Assembly (NCBI GenBank): GCA_001780385.1
Contig: MFGW01000157.1
Span: 25,319-30,618 of the forward strand
Reading direction: 5' to 3'
DNA: 5,300 nucleotides
From: Candidatus Fischerbacteria bacterium RBG_13_37_8
GTDB taxonomy: Bacteria > Acidobacteriota > HRBIN11 > MFGW01
Made by a program: the position numbers and the translations under genes. Positions 5,271 through 5,300 of this stretch are shown here, one piece after another (position 1 is the first letter of the stretch; the number at the start of each line of letters is the position of its first letter). Below the pieces are notes generated by a model. That model saw nothing but the letters and a program-made list of their open reading frames with translations, did no database searches and had not been told where the DNA came from.

Positions 5271-5300
5271 ATCACCTCCTATGGGGTCAAAGCCAGACAT
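5271..5300 (-). promoter_or_regulatory. strong ribosome binding site and leader start of the split ABM gene
   Basis: On the minus strand AGGAGGTGAT (5271-5280) lies directly upstream of the ATG at 5269. It is complementary to nearly the whole anti-Shine-Dalgarno tail of 16S rRNA, and stronger than the AAAGGAGC of the intact copy. The adjoining GACCCCAT block matches GACCCCAA in leader copy 1. Beyond that the similarity stops within the visible sequence, and the window ends. Confidence 0.65.

Noticed and set aside
1..5300. A novel defence or biosynthetic system formed by ABM, transporter and DUF4132 genes
   Set aside because: The genes are separated, face different ways, carry independent signals and are partly decayed. 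Nothing in the sequence supports a joint pathway.

Overview
The window is AT-rich bacterial accessory DNA. It holds a handful of ordinary genes scattered among duplicated, truncated and transposon-interrupted sequence. The organism cannot be named from the sequence. Ribosome binding sites are canonical (one is AGGAGGTGAT). The small ABM-type monooxygenase with a WHGW N-terminus and the DUF4132-type tail would fit, among other groups, an environmental planctomycete such as an anammox-type lineage, but that is a weak inference.

Layout from left to right. Positions 1-210 (+) encode the C-terminus of a large DUF4132-type protein. It converges with a small intact antibiotic-biosynthesis-monooxygenase-like gene (217-540, -). 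Upstream of that gene lies a roughly 220-bp AT-rich leader (555-773) with a long inverted repeat. Positions 735-1151 (+) carry an unrecognised ORF whose first codons lie inside the repeat. It is followed in the same frame, after a single TAA, by a tetratricopeptide-repeat remnant (1152-1337). A complete ArsB/NhaD-superfamily membrane transporter occupies 1424-2644 (-). Its upstream region is a diverged second copy of the 220-bp leader (2653-2854) and contains a candidate promoter with a palindrome in its spacer. A 121-bp MITE-like foldback element follows (2870-2990).

The right part is a decayed second copy of the DUF4132-tail/monooxygenase pair. It starts with a short DUF4132-tail remnant (about 3009-3105). 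The second monooxygenase gene has been split by a complete 1835-bp IS1634-type insertion sequence (3379-5213). That element has perfect 15-bp terminal inverted repeats, a 5-bp TCATA target duplication, and an intact 526-residue DDE transposase. Removing the element and one duplication restores a 107-codon gene, about 82% identical to the intact copy by my own residue count.

The genes do not form an operon or a recognisable pathway. What ties the window together is its history: duplication of a gene pair and of a leader region, followed by transposon insertion and decay. I found no CRISPR array, tRNA, rRNA or convincing defence system.
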